NCBI RefSeq assembly: GCF_000003815.2
Contig: NC_049997.1
Location: 14,110,067-14,174,066, forward strand
DNA: 64,000 nucleotides
Direction of reading: 5' to 3'
Origin: Branchiostoma floridae
Lineage: Eukaryota > Chordata > Leptocardii > Amphioxiformes > Branchiostomatidae
Shown in pieces: positions 50,401 through 62,400 of this stretch. Position numbers and translations under genes: made by a program. Position 1 is the stretch's first letter; every line of letters starts with the position of its first letter. The notes beneath the pieces were generated by a model. It saw only the letters and a list, made by a program, of their open reading frames with translations. It was not told where the DNA came from and did not search any database.

Positions 50401-53400
50401 TTTATTTGTGCGGAAAAGAAGAAGAAGAAGAAGAAACGATGCAAAAACAGTATGTACCTTCTGTGAAGGTAACATAAATATAGTGTGTGTGACAACTTGC
50501 AGACATTGGCCAAATTGCGTGTAGCCAATGTGTGTTAAACATGTGAAATCCAACATGGCACAAATAACGTCGTCTGAAAAGCCTGACGGTGTGCAAGAAA
50601 AATAGGGCAGCTTAGATATGATTAGTATTAGTTAGATATGCCTTAAGTTAAGCTATAAGAACTGTAGTTATGTAGATGCCATACTTTGTACTTCATACAA
50701 TTGTTGTGCAATAAAGTTATTCTATGATTAGTAGAAAGGATTTACCCCACTTCCCTTTCCCCAGGTTTATGCTTGAGTACAAGGAACCATCACACTTCTT
50801 CCTGACGTTCAGCGTGGGTCTGTGTGGTGAGAAGTGCTTGGACTTTATCCATCTGTTAAAACGTGCGCCCATCCCGGTACCGAAGAGAGGACCAAACGGG
50901 GAGTTGGTCATGCCGGAACTGGACATAACGGCCATAGCTCAGACCGTGGTCAAGACGGCGATGTCAGATATCACCCATATGGCTCTAGTGGCCCTGGGGC
51001 TTCCAAGTGTAAGAGATATTTTTGATTTGGATATCTTTATGTTGTATCAAAACATTTTTTATGCAGCTCATACATAGTGTGTCCAGTTGCCATGGTGATT
51101 ATTTGCCTGTGCATTACCAATGAGAGTTCTCCATTTTAGTAGCATACCAAAGTATTCATTATATGGCCTACATGTATGGTCAAAGTTCTTGAGTAATGAT
51201 AGTATGACATTGCTATATGAAAGTTAGACATCCAGGTAAACAATATTCAAATACAATTCAATCTCTACCGAATAAAAAAACCCCAGAGATTTACTTCCAG
51301 ACGTTCCGTCACTAGTCACACTGAAAAAGAGTGATGGATGTCACTCGAAACAGTTCTGAGCTTGAAATACTGTAAATGCATTTACATTCGCGGGGATCTA
51401 ATTTCGCGGTAGCGGGAAAATGATTTTACACGGTGGTTCTAATTTCGCGGTAACACCATAGACTGTAGTCTAATAACATAATAGAAAAATGTTTGCGGTG
51501 GTTTTAAGTTCGCGGTGAAGAGGTCGCCTTGAAAACCGCGAACATTAATCCACCGCAAACATTTCTGCATTTACAGTAAGATGAGCACATCTTTATGGCT
51601 TTTAGAAGTAATCCACGAATGTTGTTTCCTGATTCAGGACCTGTTGGACGGATCCAAGACCTGCATGTTTCCCCATCGGCTCACAGTGGGCCAGCTGACC
51701 GCTGAACTGAAGAACAGGTCACTACCAACCACAGGGAACCAAAACGCACTTGTACAGAGGTTAAAGGATTCAGACTCAAGTAAGGATCTAACTTTAGACT
51801 GTCATCTGTCATACATGTCACATACAATTATGTAGCAATACGAATAACAAACGTCTTTACTCACAACCAAGAATTGACATCACAGCCAATTTTTTGGTAA
51901 CTGCCCTTCATCTTCCTCAGGACAATACTGACTGGTTCACTTTGAATATGCATTGCAACCAGGTGTCGCTGTTGCAGACTGTTAAAAATATGGTCTTGAA
52001 CCTAAAATTGTTGCATCATCCAAGAACTTTATGAAATCATTCAGGGATGTGTAGTATATTGTCATTGTGGTTTGATTCATAAGCTTTCATCTGCAGGGGT
52101 AATAAAAAAGACAGGTCACAATCTACACCTGAAGATCGTTTGCTTCACTTGTTTCTATTTTCCAGCCTGTGACTATGGTGCCACTCTCCCAGCATTACCG
52201 ACAAGGCTGAACAACAGTGTGCACTGCAAAATGGACCACACATGCCTTGGTAGGTAGAAGCTCTACTCAAGTATGATGTAACTGGGCTTATTGAAAGACC
52301 AACATGTAAAACATGGTAACAATGTTCATGGCGAACCTTTAAGTGGCAAGTGATACTGCAGCTTTGCCATATGGATTAAATTCTGTGAATTTATTGGTGG
52401 AGGTTCGCTCCCAAGGTTGGCCCTTAGCTCAGACATCATATATATAAAAGAGATTATGTCCTTCTCCCAAGCCTGTTCTAAAATTGCCAGCATAAAGTAG
52501 ATTGATCAAGCAATGCTGATTGCAGAGGATCTGAAAGAGCAGCAGCAAGTAGAATTCTACAGATTGGTTGAAGAGCAGATCAACAGCCTTGGCCAAAGAG
52601 CCGATCAATAGCCAGTAGAATTCTGGTAAAATTCCAATCCACAGTAGGGGACTTTGGAATTCCAATCTCTCCTAGGAGAGTTCTGAATTCCACTGGATTG
52701 CAATCTCCCCTGTGACATATACATATATATATATATATAAGGAATGTGATTGTATTCATCATTTGGATCATAATGTAAAGTTCTATCTATCTATAAAGCT
52801 GGCACTGCTGCCCCATGTACGATGGAGCTTCAGATGGTAGCCTTCAGCATCAAACCTCTACATGCATGTATGCTAAGTTTTCATGATGTTTTCAGGTATC
52901 AGTTGCTGCATGATGCTCAACATCAAGAGACTGAACTTCACCAGAGCCTTCAATGCATGGCTGCGACTCGATGCCTGCAACTTTCAGTTCATCGTAGGTT
53001 TCGAGACACTTGAGCACAGAAAGCTACTCTTCACTTACCCATGGGGTAGGTTCTTGTACGTGTTGTTTTGCAAAAAGTGATGTCAATGAAAAGGGGCTTG
53101 CATCTCTTTTATACCATATGAACACCAGCTTGTTATAGCTAGTTCATCAAAGAGGAGGTTTTTAGATGAAATTCAACCTGTTTCTGCAATAATATGTATT
53201 TTCTATACATGTGCTAGTCACATTTACCACAGAGTGACATAGTACAGAAAGTGAAGTTCAGTGTTGTCAGAATATGTCACTTATCATTTTGCTGGTTAAT
53301 CTGAATGTACTTGTGACATGTCTTGATAAACAACACAAAATATGTTAGACAATCAATGAACACCTATTATAATATAATTATTATTATAGCTACATTTCTG

Positions 53401-56400
53401 TCCTACATTTGCATATTATAGGAATACCGCAAGACATCAAACTCACAGAAGGCGTCTACATGATTCTCACAATCAACAAAACGGCAACAGATTTCATCGT
53501 GGACTTTGGCGTGAGAATTTGTGAGCCGCATGAGTGCATCATTGAGGGCAACTTCATCCGACACCTGGTGGTGCCCATCCCCATCTGCAACAAGATAAGA
53601 TTTGATGCTGCATGTAAGGAGAAGCCTCTAATAGATACTGTAAAATGCATTTAATATTGCAGGGATTTAATTTCGCGGTAGCGGGAAAAAGGACTGTTTG
53701 CGGTGGGTTTAAGTTCGCAGTAGCATCATGCACTGTAGTCTCTTACTGCCATGGGAAAATGTTCGCGGTGGTTTTAATTCGCAGTCAATTGGCAACATGG
53801 ACATTTCTGCATTTACAGTAGTTCAGTCACATTTTTACTAAATCAGACAGTTTTATATGATTGTTCATTATGTTTTGGAAATGACGAAAAAAATACTGAA
53901 TGTACGATGTGTGCCTGGAGGAAGAACCTATTAATGGATACAGTTCTTGATGATTGTTTTAGCAGCTGATAATACCAGTAACACTACATTGTTGCTAAAG
54001 ACACAATTCCTTGGGCACTTTATCATAAATAACCACACAAAATTCACGATGACAGCATGTCCAGAACATGAGATATCATAACCAGAAGTTTTGCTGCAGC
54101 ACTTTAGAAAGCCGCTAGGAGGCCTATCATCTAACTTGACCTTTGTTTTTCTGCCTCCTTCTCACCAAACAAATATTATCAACCTCTTGTTAAAGGTAAA
54201 AAAATTAATAAGAGACCATGATAACGAAAAAGCCTGAAAACTTACAACAAAGACTATAAAGTGCTTTAAGATATATATGTTATATGTGCATAGTTTGGCA
54301 ACGAAATTAAGAAGTTGTTGTATTTTCTTTTCGTTTCAAGCAATTGACCGGTTCATCCAACAAGCAGGATCAAACATGGCTTCAGGACTTGTGGATCTCA
54401 TCGTTGAAAATGCAGGACTTCAAGACATCTTCTACCCAGCTGGGTACGTCGTTGCTCTTCCCAAAAGGACTCTGCCAGGTAAAGTAACAGATTCTTTTAA
54501 ATGCAACTCCCCTATTATATAATATTCTCAGGCCAGAAAATTATGTTCATTCCATCAACTCTTTACAGATATCAACTTGTTGTAAGACATTGCATGATTT
54601 TGTCAAAAAGCTCCGCAAATTTCCTAGTACATGTGCAACAAAATTTTTAAGCATACATCAAACACTATCTTTTAGATAAACTTGTTTTCTACTTCATGAA
54701 GCCTAAACACATGAGCTACAGTACTGTGACACTTTATGAAACAAGCTCTAAAACTACATGTACATCTCAAAACCCAAGACATACAATGTGTGTAGTCATG
54801 TCATCACTTCCTGCTTGTCTACAACATTGGAACACAGCCAAACCAAACATCCAATTCTCCAAGTCCGATAATCCTATTACACCATTTCTGCCTTACATCC
54901 TGGTACTGGTAGGCAGTGCCCAACAGCAGACACAAGCAAGGACGAACTAACAAACATTGCACACCAGCTGATTGCCTTTAATCTGATTTTCATGGGGGTA
55001 ATCCAATTCAGAACCTGTATATCCTCATTCAGTAGTTTTCTATTATATCAGGAACAAGATTATAATTAGCTCTTCAAAGTGAGGTACAGTGTAAACTGTT
55101 TATGAAACCTTTTCCATCATGTACCATTCCACAGGTAACTGTTCCCTGGCCCCCAGCTTCGACTGGCTGCCTAAGGGTTTCAGCTGCCAGGTCAACGCCT
55201 TCTGCCTGGGGATAGACTGTATCATGAACATGAACCTGATGAACTACACCAATGTCGCATCCTTGGCCTATGTCAATCTGGATTTCTGTAACTACACCTT
55301 CAACATTGGACTTGGGAACTGGAGCTATCATCTGGCCCTGTTCACCTATCCCTGGGGAAAAGTGCAGGTGCGATGACAATCTTTACATTGAACTTCTGTA
55401 CCTTCTGGAAAATAGAGATATTGTTTCTGGTTTGTTTCTTTGTTTGTCTTGGTGTGATGGAAATAAAGTTTGTTACCACTCTGCAGGGTGGAAAATTAGT
55501 CAAAAAACAAATCTTAGAATAAAAAAATAAAAAAATTTATAATAGCTACTGACAATTGGTCGATATCAAGATAGACAAATGTGCGTTTGTAGCACATGGA
55601 AAAAATAGTTTTGTTGCAGTTGTGCCTACGAAAGTTCTGTACTTTCTTTAAACGAAATTGCACTATGAAAAGTGAAGTTCAACATAAAACCACCATGAAA
55701 GTTTCTACATTTACAGTACGTCATCCATATGGAATAAAAAGTCACATTTAAAATTCTTTCATACCCATCTATTAATAACTAGCACAACTACAGTTTTTTC
55801 TGAATCTTTTTAATCAAATGAGAAAATAATTAAATGAATAAATGAAAAGTTAAAATTCCTGTTAAGCCCATGACGAAACCTTCAAAGAAACCATGACTGC
55901 TAATGTACATGTCCCTTAATTTTTCTGACAGAAACAAAATCTTTTTATCTATCTGTAGGAAAAGATCCTGGGAGAGGATGCCTTCCACTTGCACTATTCC
56001 ATTGCCAAGAATGATGTGAAGAAAGTGTTTGTGGTGAACTTCAATGTGACACTCTGTATCGAAGGGAGGTGCTCCGACAGCAACCCTCTGATGAGGAACA
56101 TGGAGATCCCACAGCCTTTCTGTAACACCAATCTGTCCGCAACCATATCAAGTAAGGTTTAGTCTAAGTATTGTCACTGTCATATTAGTGGCAAGGCATT
56201 GTTGTAGTCTAGGTTTAAATTAAATCTGCTGGCATAGATATAGCGGGGACAGTGGTTGTGGCTATTTTGGTGCACTTTGATATAAACATCAGAATGATAC
56301 ATTAACTGTTTCAGTAGAAGCCGCTTAATTGCACGGCCAATTTGTCAGTGAATTTCATGCAATTATCCGGCTGGTACAATAATGCAAAGTTATCTACCTG

Positions 56401-59400
56401 GACCGCACCTGTTTGGGATTTTGGTATTCTGTGCAGTTAACAGAAGTGTGCGTTAATCCGTTGTGCAATGAACTGGCTTATACTGTATAAGAGAATCATT
56501 CTGATTCTTACCATTTAAATTTAAAGGTGATTATAAACTAGAATCCATACAGGAAAAAATACAGAAGTTGAAAACGTAGGCTGTCTGCTGTAAGGTTGAT
56601 TGTGCTTGTATCTTATATCAATCATGACATCAAGTCATCATTATACAATGTACAATTAATATGTGTTAATCCTGAATACTTCCTTTGACAGATGTGTCTG
56701 TAAGTGGACTACAGCATTACGTCGAGCAGCAGGGATATGTGGTGGGCCAAGTTCTGGCTGAGACCAGTAAAAACGCCCTTCTACAGATCCTGGGGATAGA
56801 CGACCTTGTGGAGGATCGCACCTGTCCCCGACCAGTGGTACTGCAGAGTGGGTGGTCAGGACTCGACAGTAAGTTGGTCAGGACTCGACAGTAAGTTGGT
56901 CAGGACTCGACAGTAAGTTGGTCAGGACTCGACAGTAAGTTGGTCAGGACTCGACAGTAAGTTGGTCAGGACTCGACAGTAAGTTGGTCAGGACTCGACA
57001 GTAAGTTGGTCAGGACTCGACAGTAAGTTGGTCAGGACTCGACAGTAAGTTGGTCAGGACTCGACAGTAAGTTGGTCAGGACTCGACAGTAAGTTGGTCA
57101 GGACTCGACAGTAAGTTGGTCAGGACTCGACAGTAAGTTGGTCAGGACTCGACAGTAAGTTGGTCAGGACTCGACAGTAAGTTGGTCAGGACTCGACAGT
57201 AAGTTCAAAATGGTCAGGACTTCACAGTATTAGTTGGTCAGGACTTGACAGTAAGTTGGTCAGGACTCGACAGTAAGTTGGTCAGGACTCGACAGTAAGT
57301 TGGTCAGGACTCGACAGTAAGTTGGTCAGGACTCGACAGTAAGTTCAAAATGGTCAGGACTTCACAGTATTAGTTGGTCAGGACTTGACAGTAAATTCAA
57401 AATGGCCAGGACTTCACAGTATTAGTTGGTCAGGACTTGACAGTAAGTTGGTCAGGACTTCACAGTATTAGTTGGTCAGGACTTGACAGTAAGTTGGCCA
57501 GGACTCGACAGAAAGACAGAAGAGAATGAACATTTAAGAAGAAAATGATAAACGTCTTCAGAATGACTGGAATTAGAAACACAGTTACTGTTCCAAGAAC
57601 TTAAACTGGAGTCACTGTGGCAGTTTGACACTAGGAACATTGGCAGAGTTCATTTGTAGAAGTAGTACAGTAAAGATTATGTAACACCCCAAACATTTGC
57701 TTGGAGGTCACTTTCAGTACCTGAGCACCAAGATCAAGCACCACTCTGTTTAATTTTCTTACTTTAAATCATTTAATGTAGTTAAAATTTCAATTGCGAT
57801 GAGAGTTTTATACTGAGGGTAATAGTAGTTGACAGCCTCAAGCAAACCGTACACACAACATCTTCAGAAAAGACATTGCAGCCACATAGTTCCCATGCAG
57901 AACTACTTTATTCAAGCTCACTTCCAGAGGGATTTATTCTGATTTATCATTTTCTATGATTACAGGATGTACGGACATGAATGCCCCAACGTTGCCCAAC
58001 AACATGACCTGCACCGTCCAGTCCAACTGTCTGGGCCTGACCTGCTGTATGGACGTCAACCTGAAACTGGTCAACATCACCCTGAAGGCTTCCGCTGTGC
58101 TGGACATGTGTAACTACACTCTGTCTCTAACACTGGGGAAGAGGGTCATCAACAAGGTGTTATTTGTCTACAACTGGGGTAAGACATTTTAGTCGTTTGA
58201 TTTAAAATGATTAGTACTATCAATGATGTTTCCTATCAATGATGATATTTTAGATCATTTTCCATAGACTAGTTTAAAATTACTGTACAAGTTTAGTGTG
58301 ATGTTTTTCCTTTTCATCCATTAGACCGCTTGCAGTCATTTGTGCATTTAGCCTCCAGGGATTAACATGCAATAAAGATTATTATTGTTTAAAATTAAAT
58401 CATTGCTTTTTTAAATTAGGTACAAAATAAGATTCAAAATATTCAAAGTTCATAATTTTAAAAGTTCATCTGTGTTTGCCAGTGACATCAGGTCAGCAAA
58501 CATAACTCTTGTCACAGGCATTGCTGACATGTCCCAAGTTTAGATTATTATAAACAAACATTCCGTTTTCTAGTATGATTTTTTAAAAGAACAGCTATTC
58601 AATTTGTACTATCTCTTGTTAACAGGAACTAGAGAAGAAATTCCCATTGGTGATGCATTCAAGATCTATTACTACATCAAGAAAAATGATGCAGAGAAGA
58701 AGTTCCTTGTAACCGTGGAGATAGCGCTGATCATTGACGGTGATGTGGAGGCTGTGTACACACTTCTGAAGGACAGCAAGATCCCACAGCTCCTCTGTGA
58801 TCCTCAGGCTACTCTGGCCTTCATCGGTAAGTGCCCATTTCCCCTCAAAAACTAAGACTTAAATACAAGTTACATTTTTGATAAAAGTTAGACATCCAGG
58901 TAATAAGATAGGCCAAAAAGCAGTTTCTCAAGCAACTGGATATGATTTTGGTCGGATGTTTCAAACAACCATCTGGTGTCTTTCATCAGTGACACTGATG
59001 TTTTTTGTTTATTTTCGCATTATTGCATTATCATGCGAAGCTCTGTCATATAGCAGACACATACAGGAACACTTTTATATTGTGATTCTAATGTATGACT
59101 GAAGGATACACAATGCCCATAGCTAATATCTTTGACACCAACCAACAAAACACAAGGACCTGCTAGCCTGCTGTCTGCTTAAAATATAGTATGCTCTCCT
59201 TTTAGGAGTGATTGATTACCATGAAACACATTCAAGACAAACACAATGAAATCACAGTCTCTAATTGGTGAGCTAAGGTATCCTCTAAAGCAAACATTAG
59301 AAACCCCTGACTTGAGGGAAAAAAGGGAGGACACACATACACTTTGTAGGAGACTTTTCCTGGTTGTGTTTCTCCTGTGTTTCCCTTGAGTTTTGACTAT

Positions 59401-62400
59401 TGAACTGAGGTTTGGAACTGTAAGTTAATGTATCCAGCACATTACATAAGGAACTGGCGCATCCCTGTCTTGTATTCAGCAGTAAGGGGCAGCATGACCC
59501 CAACTGTGCTGTCATACACCATGATATCACTCTACTACAGTGACAAAGCTTGTGGTGCTTTTCTCTTGACAGATGGTGCGAGGTCAGTTGCTGGCTATCT
59601 AGAAGCCCTGAACATCTCTGAGGCCACCCAGGTGACCAGTACAGCCATCTCTGGACTCCTGAGTTACAATGGGATCAGTGATGTGTTCGACCTGGCCACA
59701 AGCTACCTGCCTCCCATCAGCTCTGTCGTGTTCATGGGTTGGATAGATGTCCCACTAGATGGTAAGAGGGAAAGGTTACATGTAGTAAAACCTTCTCAGT
59801 GCTACCATCCCCATAATGACGATAGATCTGATTCCTAAAAACTACAAGTTGACAGTTATCTTTTTTTAAGCTTAAAAGCAACTGTCCACTGTGTAATGTT
59901 GTTGATTAATCCATGGAAAGGCAAAAGATCATTCTTTTAGTAACTCGATTATCAAGACAGGTGCTGTTCTGCCCACAATTTTGTTGTTGTTGGGACTTAA
60001 GGTTTAAAATCCTACTTTTATTAGAAATACTGTCTTAAAGACAGTTGATAACAATTCCTCTTAAAGACAGTTGGTAATATCTATATATAAATAAGGAGAA
60101 TTTGGACATCTATACCTATCAAAACTTTACAAGTGACAACCTGTACAAGAACCCCCTCAATGGTCAATGCCATCACTGTTTGACAGTCTTTTAGATAATT
60201 TTCCCCATTTACACACCGTCAGGCATTAAGAATCCTGTCTACCTCAACCACCTGTTCACATAGATCAGATTGTATTGCTCCCCTGAGTGGTCTTCTTAGG
60301 CAGATTGGACTGTACTACTAGTATCTTCTAGCATTCCACAACTGTTAATTAATATGACTGTATATTTCATTCCAGCCTGTCCTGATGTGACCTGGCCAGA
60401 GCTGGCTACAGGTGTGGTATGTGAGGTGACCAGCAGCACCTGCACAGGTGTCACCTGTTACAGGGAGTTTGACCTGAGCCTGGAGTCCTTCGAATCAAAG
60501 ACGTGGATGGACTTCGACCCATGCGACTACCAACTGACCATTGGGCTGGGTTTAAAAACTGTCAGATACTCCGTGCTACCTTCAAACACCTGGAATTATA
60601 CCTGGGGTAAGTCAGGACAAGATAGTGATGCTGCAGTGTTTTTTATGCATAGTATTAGCAAATCAAAATTGTCCCTATGATGATGAAATACACTTAAGTT
60701 GAAATGTGAAAGTGGGTTCTAGATAGTGAAATATTTGCAGTGGTTTTGTGGTTTGTTTGAAATTTTTGCAGTGAAAGGTTCAAAATTATCTTTTTTTTGG
60801 CATTGGTATGGCTGTCTCAACCTTGAACTTATAATACTGTGAATGCCTCTTTTCCCTGTTCACTGTGATAATAAATTCCCATAAAATGAAAGCAATCTTG
60901 TGGTATTTTCTCTTATAAATTTTAACTAGGCTGTATGCCTAGTTTGTAACAAACGGATATCATTGTGTAGTGTATCACTTTGCAAAGCTGAAAAATCAGC
61001 TTCTATATTCTTGATGGATAATGCAATATATTTGACAATGTATAATGTGCAATTTTACCTTTTCTGTCATTCAGGTGAAGTTAAGACCGTCAAGTTTGGG
61101 ACTGTCTTCAACATGACCTTTGCAATTGGCAAGGAAGGAGACGACTTTGTCTTCGACTTCTCCTTGAGATACTGCCAGGATGTCGGACACTGCACCAACA
61201 CCACCTTCTTGAAGAAAACAAAAGTTCCTCAACCCGCCTGTTACAAACAAGATGTGTGGACGCCAACTTCAGGTGGGTAAAACTTGAATTGTAGCCAGGG
61301 TTTAGTTTTGTCAGTAACCAACTGGTGCAAGGGCCAAGTGGGGTAAGTGTTCACCTTGCAATTGGTCTTAAGTCGTCTGATTCCCGACCTAGACTTTGAA
61401 AATGGCATATATGCTGCTTTCCCTACTTAGCACTCAGCATTTGGTAAAGAGTATAATGGTAGTTAAATACACACAGCAGAGCCACTTGCTGTAGTGATTG
61501 CACAAAAGTTGTGTGGCCCAGGGCTACAGAAATGGAGATGGGCACTGCCATATGTACCATCTCAGGTGATGAGGGAAGGAATTTGTTAACCTGCTATAAA
61601 CAGCCAACTTTTGAGCATACAATATTAATTTCTAGTATATCTGTTACAGACTTGGCTTCTTTTTGTGTATCATACCATATGTTGTACAGAAATATCCATT
61701 TATTATAAGTGCATGCATTGTACATCATGTTGATATACTTATAGACTCTATATATCTTGGCGAATTTTATGATTCAGTTTTTCAGTTAAAAATCTCTAAA
61801 AAGAAACGATCGCTTTACCTCCAGGATCTGTGAGCACGGCCATCACCCAGATGAAGCAGGCTGCTGTGATGTCCCCTGTGCTGCCAGGTGTGTTTGTGGA
61901 GGCAGCAGACAGAGCCATGGGAGTGGTGCAGGTGTTCACTGGAGCTACAGACTGTACGGGCAGCACCAGTGGGTGGACTGGGGCAAACAGTAAGTTTTAT
62001 GTCATCTTTACCTTTTAATTGGTAAACTCTGCAACAGACCTGAGTCTCAGATGTGCTCTGTGATGTGGCAGAGATCACTGTCATTCTCGTATAGGACTGT
62101 TAAGCCACAGTCGACGCTTTAGGACTGATATCAATTAGGATTTTACCATGGTCAATATTGACACAAGGAGGCCATTAATATGTATGGTGATAATAGGTAA
62201 TGATCTTTTAGTATTTCCAAGTTTAACCAAATCAGTGGCCATCGCCTTTGAATTCAAATTATAGAATTTATCAGAAGAAATATCATAAACTAATCATAAT
62301 ACATGTATTTTTACCGTAAGCAATGTCATTGCATCTTGTACATGATTGTACAATTCCGAATAATTAACTAATAGTATGAATAATTTTCTTGTTGAATTAA

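Larger units (their letters stand above)
43945..50764. other. Intron 32, 6.8 kb, transposon-filled
   Basis: No coding exon of the host gene fits here, and the phase (2) carries over exactly from exon 32 to exon 33. Contents: a repeat with (TTTC)n at about 44438-44468, a GC-rich segment at 44800-45075, a 124-bp direct repeat pair (45888, 46674), a repeat related to the 63-kb element at about 47460-47870, an F2-related segment near 48250-48380, a GAA-rich segment near 50415-50440, and a retroelement tail near 50690-50722. A 137-codon ORF at 45488-45901 ends inside the first direct repeat and is unrecognised. Confidence 0.6.

Noticed and set aside
52799-52895. Extra exon before exon 36
   Set aside because: Exon 35 to exon 36 already joins in phase 1 and completes the Cys pattern; no acceptor-donor pair fits this stretch.
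56853-57512. CRISPR-like array
   Set aside because: Units are contiguous 22-mers with no spacers, in a eukaryotic intron.
59428-59572. Extended 5' coding part of exon 44 (open frame from 59428)
   Set aside because: The frame is open by chance. The acceptor TTGACAG at 59572 joins in phase 1 like all sister part 3 exons.
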